Positions 8,106 to 16,054 of a stretch of 64,000 nucleotides of DNA are shown in pieces. Position numbers and translations under genes: made by a program. Numbering within the stretch: the stretch's first letter is position 1; each line of letters opens with the position of its first letter. Origin of the DNA: an uncultured Collinsella sp. GTDB lineage: Bacteria; Actinomycetota; Coriobacteriia; Coriobacteriales; Coriobacteriaceae. The stretch spans positions 1 to 64,000 of the forward strand of contig URPJ01000009.1 in NCBI GenBank assembly GCA_900549745.1, written 5' to 3'. The notes under the pieces were generated by a model. It was not told the DNA's origin and did no database searches. It was given only the letters and a program-made list of their open reading frames with translations.

Positions 8106-9209
8106 ATGTCCAAGCCGCGTCGTCGTAAGCAGAAAAAGCAGGTCAAGGCCGAGCTCAAGCTCAGGCAGTTTGCTGCTACCGAGCTTTCCGACCAGCTTGC
8201 CGCCCTTCCCTGCGCCGCCGACCTGCCGCGCTTTATGGTCGACACGGTCGCCGGCGCCTATGCGCCCGCCGATGCCAAGCTCATGATCGAGGGCTTCGGC
8301 GCCGCGGCCACACGCCCGGTCACGCTGCGCGCCAACACGCTCAAGGCGACCGCCGAGGACATCGCTGCGGCGCTCGATGCCGCCTGCATCGCCCACCAAA
8401 CCGTTACCTGGTATCCGGACGCCTTTATCCTGCCCGAGGCCCAGGTTTCAGATCTGTGGGATCTCGACATCTACCGCGACGGCAAAATCTACCTGCAGAG
8501 CCTGTCATCCATGATGCCGCCGTTGGTCCTGGGCGCCCAGGCAGGCGAGGACATCCTGGACATGTGCGCAGCCCCCGGCGGCAAGACGACGCAGATCGCC
8601 GCCCTCACCCAGGGACAGGCGCACCTCACCGCCTGTGAGATGAGCATTCCCCGCGCCGAAAAGCTCGAGTCGAACCTCCATCGCCAGGGTGCCAAAAACG
8701 TGCCCGTCATGCGCATCGACGCACGCGAGCTCGACGAGTTCTTCCGCTTTGACCGCATCCTGCTCGACGCTCCCTGCACCGGCACGGGCACCGTCATCAG
8801 TGGCAACGAGAAAAGCCTGCGCGGCCTCACCGAGCAGTTGCTGAGCAAGTGCGCCCGCTCGCAGCGAGCACTTCTGGACCGCGCCATGGGGGCCCTCAAA
8901 CCGGGCGGCACGCTCGTCTATTCGACTTGTTCGATCTTGCCGCAGGAAAACGAGGACGCCCTGCAAGAGGCCCTCGACAAGCATATGGACTGCGAGCTTA
9001 TCCCCCTCGACGGCACGCCAAGCGAAAGTGAAGCACGACGCACCCAGGACGCCGGCGAGGAGCCGCATATCGAGTGCAATGCCCTCACTGAGGCCATCGC
9101 TGCCGGCCATGTCTCGGCCGTCGCCAACGGTATGCCCGGTACGCTGACCATTCCGCCTAGCCGCGACTTTGAGGGCTTCTACATTGCCCTGATCCGAAAA
9201 CGCAGCTAG
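8106..9209 (+). CDS. RsmB/NOP2-family RNA (cytosine-5) methyltransferase
   Basis: 367 residues, a SAM-dependent m5C methyltransferase of the RsmB/RsmF/NOP group that modifies rRNA or tRNA. A Lys/Arg-rich N-terminus is followed by the SAM-binding motif DMCAAPGGKT (about 156-165), the DAPCTGTG motif with one catalytic cysteine, and the YSTCS motif with the second. GGAAGGA lies upstream of the ATG. There is no NusB-like N-terminal domain as in E. coli RsmB and no long RsmF-type tail, so the exact target is uncertain. It follows the tRNA synthetase-like gene by 59 bases and may be co-transcribed. Confidence 0.9.
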   Translation: MSKPRRRKQKKQVKAELKLRQFAATELSDQLAALPCAADLPRFMVDTVAGAYAPADAKLMIEGFGAAATRPVTLRANTLKATAEDIAAALDAACIAHQTVTWYPDAFILPEAQVSDLWDLDIYRDGKIYLQSLSSMMPPLVLGAQAGEDILDMCAAPGGKTTQIAALTQGQAHLTACEMSIPRAEKLESNLHRQGAKNVPVMRIDARELDEFFRFDRILLDAPCTGTGTVISGNEKSLRGLTEQLLSKCARSQRALLDRAMGALKPGGTLVYSTCSILPQENEDALQEALDKHMDCELIPLDGTPSESEARRTQDAGEEPHIECNALTEAIAAGHVSAVANGMPGTLTIPPSRDFEGFYIALIRKRS

Positions 9210-9233
9210 CGCACGGATCCAAAACTCAACAAG

Positions 9234-9404
9234 CTATTTCTGTGCGCGTTTGCCCTGCTGGTCGCAATGCTGTTTAAGCATCGCGCGCTCCTTGCGCTCG
9301 GCCCTTTTGCCCTTGATGGCCGTGACCACAAAGTAGATGACCGCGGCGGCAACGATTGCGCCCACACACAGGCCAATCGAGCCCAACATTGCCGAAAAAT
9401 CCAT
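9234..9404 (-). CDS. Small single-pass membrane protein (56 aa)
   Basis: A 56-residue frame. It starts MDFSAMLGSIGLCVGA, continues with a hydrophobic helix (about residues 7-29) and ends in a Lys/Arg-rich tail (KGKRAERKERAMLKQH). A GAGAGGTGAC ribosome site lies upstream of the ATG at 9404. It reads against the methyltransferase gene, filling most of the gap 9210-9595, with the stop 25 bases from the methyltransferase stop. The topology (short outside, basic cytoplasmic tail) and ribosome site support a real gene. Function is unknown. Confidence 0.7.
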   Translation of the reverse strand: MDFSAMLGSIGLCVGAIVAAAVIYFVVTAIKGKRAERKERAMLKQHCDQQGKRAQK

Positions 9405-9595
9405 ACCGCGTCACCTCTCTTTTAAACGGGACTTTCAAGATAGCACCTCGATCCCCGCCACCACAGCTCCTTCACGTTCGCCTGCCCTTCGGTCTAACGG
9501 ATGGCGCGGCGGGGAAAAATCAACTCGTCAAACGATTTAGCATTCGCAATTCCGGCTGCATCGTGCCGGCCGTCGTCACACAGAATCGAGTCTCC

Positions 9596-10687
9596 ATGGA
9601 CACCCTCAACGACCTAAACGAGCGCGTCGACGCCTTTGTCGGCACCAGCTCCTTCGACACGCCTGCCGCGGCAAACGACCAAGCTCCCATCGATGTGCCC
9701 GCCGAGGTTCACGAGGACATCGTCGCCTCGGTCGATTTCTCCGAGGTCGAGCTCGCAGACGAGTTCACCGAGCCCCAGGTAGCCGTGACTCCCAACGGAC
9801 TGCTCCCCATGGAGCCGCTGCCCATCGACGGGCGTTTGCGCAAGGCGGCCCTCCGCATGCCCGACGAGATCGAGGAGGCCAGCGGCTTTACGCTCTTCGG
9901 CCGTCGTATCAAATCGCTCATCTACACCACCGATGTCGCGGTTATCCGCAACTCCAACGCCGACGCCGTCTTTGCGGTCTACCCTTTCACGCCGCAGCCC
10001 GCCATTACGCAGGCACTGTTGACCGTCGCCGAGTGCCCGGTCTTTGTAGGCGTGGGCGGCGGAACTACGACCGGCAAGCGCTCCGTGCAGATGGCAGCCG
10101 TCTCCGAGATGCAGGGCGCGGCGGGCTGCGTGGTCAACTCCCCCGCCACTGCCGAGATGGTCGAGCACATCACCAACATCGCCGACATCCCCGTCATCGC
10201 CACGGTCGTACGTTGCGACGATGATGCGCATGCCAAAGTGCGCGCCGGAGCCAAGATTCTCAACATCGCCGCCGGCAAAAACACACCCCAGGTCCTGCGT
10301 GAACTGCGCGAGCACTATCCCAACCTGCCGCTCATCGCACCGGGCGGCAAGACGCCCGAGAGCATTCGCGAGACCATCGCCGCCGGCGCCAACGCCATCA
10401 TCTGGACGCCGCCTTCGGCCCAGCAGCTACAGGCCGACATGATGCAGCGTTATCGCAAGATGAAGGAAGACGCCACACCTGTCATCTCGCGCGACGATGT
10501 GCCCATTATCGACCAGGTCGCCGCCGCCGAAGTCAGCCAGGTCGAGAACATGAATCCCGACGTGCCGATTCCCGACGAAGTCATCGAGCGCGTCGCTTCG
10601 ATCCACGAGCGCGTCGAGGAGCATCGCGCCAATCGCGGCCTCAAGCCGTCACTGCACGGCTTTTTCTTCCGCGGAAAGAAACGCTAG
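9596..10687 (+). CDS. TIM-barrel-like protein of unknown function
   Basis: 363 residues. After an acidic N-terminus (1-75) there is a compact alpha/beta region (about 80-290) with VFVGVGGGTTTGKRS, IPVIATVVRCDDDA, ILNIAAGKN and LIAPGGKTPESI. The alternating strands ending in Gly-rich or Lys motifs resemble (beta/alpha)8 barrels with a phosphate-binding site, such as the KDPG-aldolase or NanE group, but no catalytic set can be assigned. The C-terminal tail is charged and ends FFFRGKKR. The start at 9596 is the only ATG near the conserved part; its ribosome site is weak. A hairpin follows at 10700. Confidence 0.7.
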   Translation: MDTLNDLNERVDAFVGTSSFDTPAAANDQAPIDVPAEVHEDIVASVDFSEVELADEFTEPQVAVTPNGLLPMEPLPIDGRLRKAALRMPDEIEEASGFTLFGRRIKSLIYTTDVAVIRNSNADAVFAVYPFTPQPAITQALLTVAECPVFVGVGGGTTTGKRSVQMAAVSEMQGAAGCVVNSPATAEMVEHITNIADIPVIATVVRCDDDAHAKVRAGAKILNIAAGKNTPQVLRELREHYPNLPLIAPGGKTPESIRETIAAGANAIIWTPPSAQQLQADMMQRYRKMKEDATPVISRDDVPIIDQVAAAEVSQVENMNPDVPIPDEVIERVASIHERVEEHRANRGLKPSLHGFFFRGKKR

Positions 10688-10699
10688 CCGCAACAGCAA

Positions 10700-10733
10700 G
10701 GCCCGCCCCACAAACGTGAGACGGGCCGTTTTC
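10700..10733 (+). terminator. Likely intrinsic terminator
   Basis: GGCCCG pairs with CGGGCC across a loop that contains a further CAC/GTG pairing, followed by GTTTTC. It lies 12 bases after the stop of the TIM-barrel-like gene. Confidence 0.6.
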
Positions 10734-10768
10734 GTTTGAGCAATCATGCAGCAACGTGATGGGGCAAA

Positions 10769-11659
10769 TTAATCCACGCGCTTGTCGCCCATAAAGAAGA
10801 GCGCCACCGTACCAGGTCCGGTATGCGAGCCAATCAGAGTACCGATGTCATTGATCTCAATCTTGCCTTTAAGCTGCGGAACCTGTTCCTCAATCAGCGC
10901 CGCAACTGCCTCGGCATCCTCGCGGCACGCCGAGTGCGACATGATGCACTTACCCGAATAATCCGCACCGTCCTGCACGTGTGCCATCATGGTCTTGGCC
11001 ATCTCGGAAATCGCGCGCTTCTTAGTGCGAATCTTCTCACGTGGCGACAGCTTACCTTCGCAATCGACCGTCATAAGCGGGCAAATCTTAAGCGCCGTGC
11101 CGATGATCGCGCTCGCGGCCGAAATGCGACCGCCGCGCAGGTAGCTCGACAGATCGGTCGAGAAGAACCAGTGGTGCAGGTTGAGCTTGTGCTCCTCGAT
11201 CCAGGCAGCCGTCTCGTCGAGTGAAGCCCCACTATCGCGCACATCGGCGGCATATTCCAACAACAGGCCAAAGCCCGAAGACGCCGCCAGCGAATCGATG
11301 ACGCGCACCTTGCCGCCCTCGGGATAGCGATCCGCAAGCATCTGCGCCGCGACGCAGGCCGATCCATACGTGCCCGAAATACCCGACGACAACGTCAGGT
11401 GCAGCACGTCTTTACCCTCGGCAACAAACGGCTCCCAAAACTCCTCGTACTCACCCACGCTCACCTGAGACGTCTTGGGCATGGCGCCCGCGGCAATCTG
11501 GGCAAAAAACTTGTCCGGCGTAATCGACTGATACAGATTGTCCGTATAGACAACATCGTCGATCTCGTAATGAAAACACACGACAGGAATATTGCGCGAC
11601 GCAAAGAACTCACGGGTTCGGTCGGCGGCGGATTCACAGGTCAGGACAAAATCACTCAT
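10769..11659 (-). CDS. DegV family fatty-acid-binding protein
   Basis: 296 residues of the DegV/EDD fold, the fatty-acid-binding (FakB-like) partner that presents fatty acids to FakA-type kinases. Features are the N-terminal LTCESAADRT, the SSGISGTYGSA lipid-head-group motif, and DSLAASSGFGLLL. The ATG at 11659 has AAGGAG six bases upstream; the earlier in-frame ATG overlaps that site. No fakA or DAK gene is adjacent, as is usual for dispersed DegV paralogues. Confidence 0.92.
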   Translation of the reverse strand: MSDFVLTCESAADRTREFFASRNIPVVCFHYEIDDVVYTDNLYQSITPDKFFAQIAAGAMPKTSQVSVGEYEEFWEPFVAEGKDVLHLTLSSGISGTYGSACVAAQMLADRYPEGGKVRVIDSLAASSGFGLLLEYAADVRDSGASLDETAAWIEEHKLNLHHWFFSTDLSSYLRGGRISAASAIIGTALKICPLMTVDCEGKLSPREKIRTKKRAISEMAKTMMAHVQDGADYSGKCIMSHSACREDAEAVAALIEEQVPQLKGKIEINDIGTLIGSHTGPGTVALFFMGDKRVD

Positions 11660-11979
11660 ATGAGGCTCCTTACTCATTGCTGCGCAAATTATCGCACAGT
11701 GAGCCTATATGCGGTACATATGTCCACTATTTACCAAATCGAACCAAAAATAGTGAACATCTTTACCACCATCGTCTCCACCGACCCCACGCATAAATAT
11801 CTGAGAAAACACTCTCTGTCGTCTCCACCCAACCGACACATCTACCTTCACTAAATCGATTTACCAAACCGTTCAGTCAACAATTCAGCCGCTGGCGCAA
11901 AATCGAAACAAAAGCGGCGCATACTGGTAAACGTTTGACGCTGTTTATCAGTTTTACCAGCCCCATCGGAAGGTGTTTC
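11660..11979. other. Intergenic control region between degV and fbp
   Basis: A 320-base gap between divergent genes with AT-rich patches. It holds an 8-bp inverted repeat (CACTATTT at 11725-11732 with AAATAGTG at 11748-11755) nearer degV, and a second dyad near fbp listed separately. No open frame here looks coding. Confidence 0.6.
11924..11960. promoter_or_regulatory. Dyad upstream of fbp, possible operator
   Basis: CTGGTAAA (11924-11931) is repeated inverted as TTTACCAG (11953-11960), ending 19 bases before the fbp start. Within it, GGTAAACGTTTGAC has the AAACGTTT centre common in LacI/CcpA-type operators. It could be either a repressor site or a leader hairpin next to the ribosome site. 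Confidence 0.4.
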
Positions 11980-13896
11980 ATGGTCGCATTCGATCGCAAC
12001 CCGCAAGACTTCAAGTATCTGCGCCTGCTGTCGAGACAGTTCCCCACCGAACAATCCGCATTTACCGAGATTATCAACCTCTCGGCCATCCTCAACCTAC
12101 CCAAGGGCACCGAGCATTTTATGAGCGACGTGCACGGCGAGTACGAAGCCTTTATGCACATCCTCAACAACTGCTCGGGCGTCGTACGCGAGCATGTCGA
12201 CGAGATTTTTGGCGACACGCTCTCCTTTGACGAAAAGGGCGAGCTGTGCACGCTCATTTACTACCCGCGCGAGAAGATTGAGCTGGTCCGCAGCCAGCGC
12301 GAGGACTCGCCCACCTGGTACAAGACGATGCTTGACCAGCTCATCATGGTCGCTCGCTCGCTTTCAAGCCGCTACACGCGCTCCAAGGTGCGTAAGGCCA
12401 TCCCGCGCGACTACGCCTATATCATCGACGAGTTGTTGCACACGCACCCGGACGAGAACAACTATCGCGTGCGCTATCACGAGCGCATCGTGGAGTCCAT
12501 CCTGGAGACCGCCAGCGCCGACGACTTTATCGAGTCGCTCGCTTCGCTCATCAAGCGCCTGGCCGTCGACCACCTGCACCTGGTGGGCGATATCTTCGAC
12601 CGCGGCGGCGGCGCAGCCAAGATTATGGACCGCCTGCTCACCTACCATTCGCTCGACATCCAGTGGGGCAACCACGACCTGCTGTGGATGGGCGCTGCGG
12701 CCGGTGAGCCCGCCTGCATCGCCACGGTATTGCGCAACAACCTACGCTACGACAACTACGAGATCTTGGAGAACGACTACGGCATCTCGCTGCGTGAGCT
12801 TGTCGCCTTTGCCGATGCCACCTATACCGCCGGTGAGTCCATCACCCCGCTGATCAAGGCCATCAACGTGCTGCTCTTTAAGCTCGAGGGCCAGATTATC
12901 CAGCGTCACCCCGAGTTCGATATGACCGACCGCCTGCTGCTCGACAAGATCGACCACGACAACGGCACGGTCACGCTCGCCGACGGCAGCGTGTGGCCGC
13001 TCACGACCAACGACTTCCCCACCGTCGACCCGGCGGACCCCTATACGCTCACGCCCCAGGAGCAGCACATCATCGACAAGCTCGTGTCCGAGTTTGTCAC
13101 CGCCGATCACCTGCATCGCCATATCGATTTCCTCTATTCCCACGGCTCGATGTACAAGGTCGCCAACGGCAACCTGCTCTTCCACGGCTGCGTTCCGCTC
13201 AACGAAGACGGCACCTTTAGCAGCATGAACTGTCTGGGCACCTGGCACGCTGGCCGCGATTATCTCGATTTTTGCGACCACATCGCCCGCCGCGCCTGGC
13301 GCGTGGGCGACCGCGACGCTCTCGACTGGATGTGGTACCTGTGGATTGGCTTTAACTCGCCCGCCAGCGGACGCCTGGTGCGTACCTTTGAGCGCGCCTA
13401 TATCGCCGATAAGAGCACCTGGGTCGAGCCGATGGACCCATACTTTACGCTTACCAAGTCGCCCTCGGTCTGCGACGACATCATGCGCGAGTTTGGCGTC
13501 GCGCCCATGGCATGTTCGCCGACCGGCCACATCATCAACGGCCACACGCCCGTTAAAACCACCAAGGGTGAGCAGCCCATCCGCGCCGAGGGCAAGCTAC
13601 TGGTCATCGATGGCGGCTTCTGCCGCGCTTACCATCCCAAGACGGGCATCGCCGGCTATACGCTCATCTCGAGCTCGCGCGGCTGCCGCCTCAAGTCGCA
13701 CCGGGCCTTTACGACGGTTGCCGAGGCACTCACGCGCAACGTGGACATCGAGAGCGAGACCAACCGTTTTGACCAAGCAGACCGTCGCCGCATGGTGAGC
13801 GACACCGATACTGGCGCCAAGATTCGCAGCCAGATCCAAGACCTGCGCCAGCTGCTCGATGCATATAGAAACGGTGCTATCGAGGAGCGCGCCTAG
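11980..13896 (+). CDS. fbp: Fructose-1,6-bisphosphatase class III
   Basis: 638 residues, the long Firmicute/Actinobacterial class III enzyme that hydrolyses fructose 1,6-bisphosphate in gluconeogenesis. It is a calcineurin-type metallophosphatase: DVHGEYEAF near residue 45, GDIFDRGG and WGNHDLLW supply metal ligands, and INGHTPVKT the C-terminal histidine. Length is normal for the class. The start at 11980 is set by GGAAGG six bases upstream. The dyad at 11924-11960 is a candidate control site. Confidence 0.96.
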   Translation: MVAFDRNPQDFKYLRLLSRQFPTEQSAFTEIINLSAILNLPKGTEHFMSDVHGEYEAFMHILNNCSGVVREHVDEIFGDTLSFDEKGELCTLIYYPREKIELVRSQREDSPTWYKTMLDQLIMVARSLSSRYTRSKVRKAIPRDYAYIIDELLHTHPDENNYRVRYHERIVESILETASADDFIESLASLIKRLAVDHLHLVGDIFDRGGGAAKIMDRLLTYHSLDIQWGNHDLLWMGAAAGEPACIATVLRNNLRYDNYEILENDYGISLRELVAFADATYTAGESITPLIKAINVLLFKLEGQIIQRHPEFDMTDRLLLDKIDHDNGTVTLADGSVWPLTTNDFPTVDPADPYTLTPQEQHIIDKLVSEFVTADHLHRHIDFLYSHGSMYKVANGNLLFHGCVPLNEDGTFSSMNCLGTWHAGRDYLDFCDHIARRAWRVGDRDALDWMWYLWIGFNSPASGRLVRTFERAYIADKSTWVEPMDPYFTLTKSPSVCDDIMREFGVAPMACSPTGHIINGHTPVKTTKGEQPIRAEGKLLVIDGGFCRAYHPKTGIAGYTLISSSRGCRLKSHRAFTTVAEALTRNVDIESETNRFDQADRRRMVSDTDTGAKIRSQIQDLRQLLDAYRNGAIEERA

Positions 13897-13974
13897 CACC
13901 ACCCGCGGGGATTGGCTAAACTTGCTAAGTTTGTCATCCCCGCGGCGCTTCGGCGCCAGCTTAAGGCAGGTACT

Positions 13975-14370
13975 ATGCAAAAGCTCCTTGCGCAGATTAT
14001 GAAATTTGGCGTCGTCGGTGTCATTGCCACGGTTATCGACTTTGGCATTATGAATCTGCTCCACTACGGTCTGGGCCTCAACATCCTAATCGCCAACACC
14101 AGCGGCTTTATCATCTCACTCATCTTTAACTACCTCGCAAGCATGAAATACGTGTTTGCGCACAAGGAAGGCATGAGCCGCCGCCGCGAGTTCATCATCT
14201 TTGTCGTGCTGTCCGTGATCGGTTTGGTGCTCAACGACGGTATTGTGCTGACACTCAACGCCGGCCTGGGACTCGAGGCCAATATCGCCAAGATTTGTGC
14301 CACCGCACTTGTCATGGTCTACAACTTTGTGACCCGAAAGATCTTTCTGGAGGGCGACGAGACCAAGTAA
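13975..14370 (+). CDS. GtrA family membrane protein (first of two)
   Basis: 131 residues with four hydrophobic helices, the GtrA/DPMS fold found in proteins that move or handle polyprenyl-linked sugars for surface glycan synthesis. Typical features are FGVVGVIATVIDFGIMN at the start, the Asn-bearing FNYLASMKYVF motif after helix 2, and YNFVTRKIFLEG at the end. The ATG at 13975 follows AAGGCAGGT. The next GtrA gene shares the SMKYVF and EGMSR.RE segments, so the pair is a duplication. Confidence 0.88.
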   Translation: MQKLLAQIMKFGVVGVIATVIDFGIMNLLHYGLGLNILIANTSGFIISLIFNYLASMKYVFAHKEGMSRRREFIIFVVLSVIGLVLNDGIVLTLNAGLGLEANIAKICATALVMVYNFVTRKIFLEGDETK

Positions 14371-14389
14371 CTCGCAACCTTACAGCCTT

Positions 14390-14447
14390 ACGATGCCCAC
14401 GGACAATGCGTGCTCAGCGCAGTATCGCCCGTGGGCATCGTTCGTTT
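14390..14447 (+). terminator. Hairpin terminator between the GtrA genes
   Basis: ACGATGCCCACGG pairs with CCGTGGGCATCGT (ends at 14441) across a 26-base loop, followed by TCGTTT. It probably ends the first gtrA transcript, so the second gene likely has its own promoter in 14450-14588. Confidence 0.7.
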
Positions 14448-14588
14448 ACGGGCAAATTCTCAACGTTTGCGGATTGACTCTTGAAAATTTGACGAGTTCG
14501 TATAGTTCTTGGCAAAGACCTTACGTTTCCTTTGCAAAAGATCTAAAGTATCCCCTGCTCGATTCATCAACGCATTGGATGTGATTAC

Positions 14589-14996
14589 GTGCGCAAGGCG
14601 CTGGCACAACCTCATACCAAGCAGTTCCTCAAGTTTGCCGTCGTGGGTCTTATCTCCTTTGGCATCGACTGGGGCATGCTCATTGCGCTCGTCGAGCTGT
14701 TCCACCTCGACTTTTTGATGAGCACCACGGTTTCGTTTATCACGTCCGTCGTGGTCAACTACTGGCTCAGCATGAAGTACGTGTTCGACCACCGCGAGGG
14801 CATGAGCCGCAAGCGCGAGTTCACGATCTTCACCATCCTGTCGGTGATCGGCCTGGGCCTCAACGACCTGTACATGTTTGTGGGCGTCACGTTTTTGAGC
14901 ATCGGTTACCAGGCCATGAAGGCCATCGCCACGTTCCTCGTCACCTGGTACAACTACTTCAGCCGCCGCTTTTTCCTCGAGGGCGCGCAGTCGTAG
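14589..14996 (+). CDS. GtrA family membrane protein (second of two)
   Basis: 135 residues with four membrane helices. FLKFAVVGLISFGIDWG, NYWLSMKYVFDHREGMSRKRE and WYNYFSRRFFLEG match the GtrA family and the upstream gene. The start is a GTG at 14589 with only a weak GGATGTGA site, so the start is less certain than the frame. Substrate and partners are not visible in this window. It is followed by a perfect terminator. Confidence 0.88.
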   Translation: MRKALAQPHTKQFLKFAVVGLISFGIDWGMLIALVELFHLDFLMSTTVSFITSVVVNYWLSMKYVFDHREGMSRKREFTIFTILSVIGLGLNDLYMFVGVTFLSIGYQAMKAIATFLVTWYNYFSRRFFLEGAQS

Positions 14997-15022
14997 TTTG
15001 TTCGACATTTGCTTGAAGGTAT

Positions 15023-15057
15023 AACCGGTTGGAATTCTCGTTCCAACCGGTTTTTTA
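15023..15057 (+). terminator. Intrinsic terminator after gtrA pair
   Basis: Perfect 12-bp stem AACCGGTTGGAA/TTCCAACCGGTT with a 6-base loop, followed by TTTTA. Confidence 0.92.
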
Positions 15058-15092
15058 TTTGTCGAGAGACCCGGCGACCCAGTCCCATTCGC

Positions 15093-15134
15093 ACGAAAAC
15101 GGGCGGCCCGGATGTTTGTCCGAACCGCCCGTTT
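15093..15134 (-). terminator. Intrinsic terminator of the DUF4430 operon
   Basis: AAACGGGCGG (15097-15106) pairs with CCGCCCGTTT (15125-15134). Read on the minus strand it ends in TTTTCGTGC, 20 bases after the stop of the 299-residue DUF4430 gene. Confidence 0.85.
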
Positions 15135-15154
15135 GGTACGATATGCCGAGGTCC

Positions 15155-16054
15155 CTAGCCTGTAACGTAATACCAGACCACGTTGTCGCCATTGGAGAGA
15201 ACGTAGTTACTGCAGGCCGTCATGGGCGTTCTGCCGTTGACGGAATACATCCAGCCGCTCGTGCCGCCGTACTGTTTCTCGGCCAAACCACCAATCGCAG
15301 AAACATACGTGCCGTACGATGAGCCGTGTGCGTTGACAGAAAGGCCCAGCGCGCACAGGGCATCGTAGACGGTAGCACCTTCGTTAAAGGTAAAGGTGCC
15401 ACCAGAGGACACAGGATTGCCCACAGCGCTCGATGTGACCGAAACCGTCACCGTAACGTAGTTGGACTCCTGTGAGCCGCTCTGGCCGCCCGAGGAGGCG
15501 TTTCCACCATTAGAGGATGAGGCTCCATTAGACGACTGGCCACCGCCCGAAGAAGCACCGCCAGACACATTGGAAGTATCACCGGCTCCCGTATTTTGGG
15601 CAGCAGATTTATCGCCAGACTTCTTGCCGTCCTGGTCCTCAGACTTCTTGCTATCCGAGCTTTTATCCGATTCCTTGTGCGAAGACTCGGAATCGTCCTT
15701 GGACTTGGACTCATCTTTTGCGTCATTCGATGACTTGGAATCCTTGGAACTGGCCTCGCCCGAAGCGGCAGACGAGCCAGACGCCTTGGTGTCCTTGGTG
15801 ACGACGCTCTCCCCCGTCACGGTCTGAATGATCCAGTCAATGGACCAGGCGCCACTCTCGGAGGGATGGACAAAGCCCAGCGAGACGACGATCAGAATGG
15901 TGCACGCGGCAGTCAGAACGCCAAGGAGCGCCTTCCGTCGAGGGGCGGACGCCGCCGAAACGGCGCCCTGTTGCTTTGCATCGTCGAACTGAATGAACGA
16001 GGAATCTGGTTGCTTGGGGTCAGCGTCCTTGGACTTATTGGACACAGCCCTCAC
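15155..16054 (-). CDS. Membrane-anchored DUF4430 (transcobalamin-like) protein
   Basis: 299 residues: a charged cytoplasmic head, one membrane helix (ALLGVLTAACTILIVVSLGF, about 43-62), a low-complexity Ser/Asp/Lys spacer (about 90-150), a Gly/Ser linker, and a C-terminal DUF4430 domain (about 195-299) ending in the family signature GWMYSVNG...VVWYYVTG. DUF4430 resembles the C-terminal half of transcobalamin, so corrinoid binding outside the membrane is the best inference. The GTG start follows directly on the TAG of the preceding gene with no gap, implying coupled translation; a second GTG at 16045 is possible. It shares the riboswitch at 19985-20165 with that gene. Confidence 0.82.
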   Translation of the reverse strand: MRAVSNKSKDADPKQPDSSFIQFDDAKQQGAVSAASAPRRKALLGVLTAACTILIVVSLGFVHPSESGAWSIDWIIQTVTGESVVTKDTKASGSSAASGEASSKDSKSSNDAKDESKSKDDSESSHKESDKSSDSKKSEDQDGKKSGDKSAAQNTGAGDTSNVSGGASSGGGQSSNGASSSNGGNASSGGQSGSQESNYVTVTVSVTSSAVGNPVSSGGTFTFNEGATVYDALCALGLSVNAHGSSYGTYVSAIGGLAEKQYGGTSGWMYSVNGRTPMTACSNYVLSNGDNVVWYYVTG

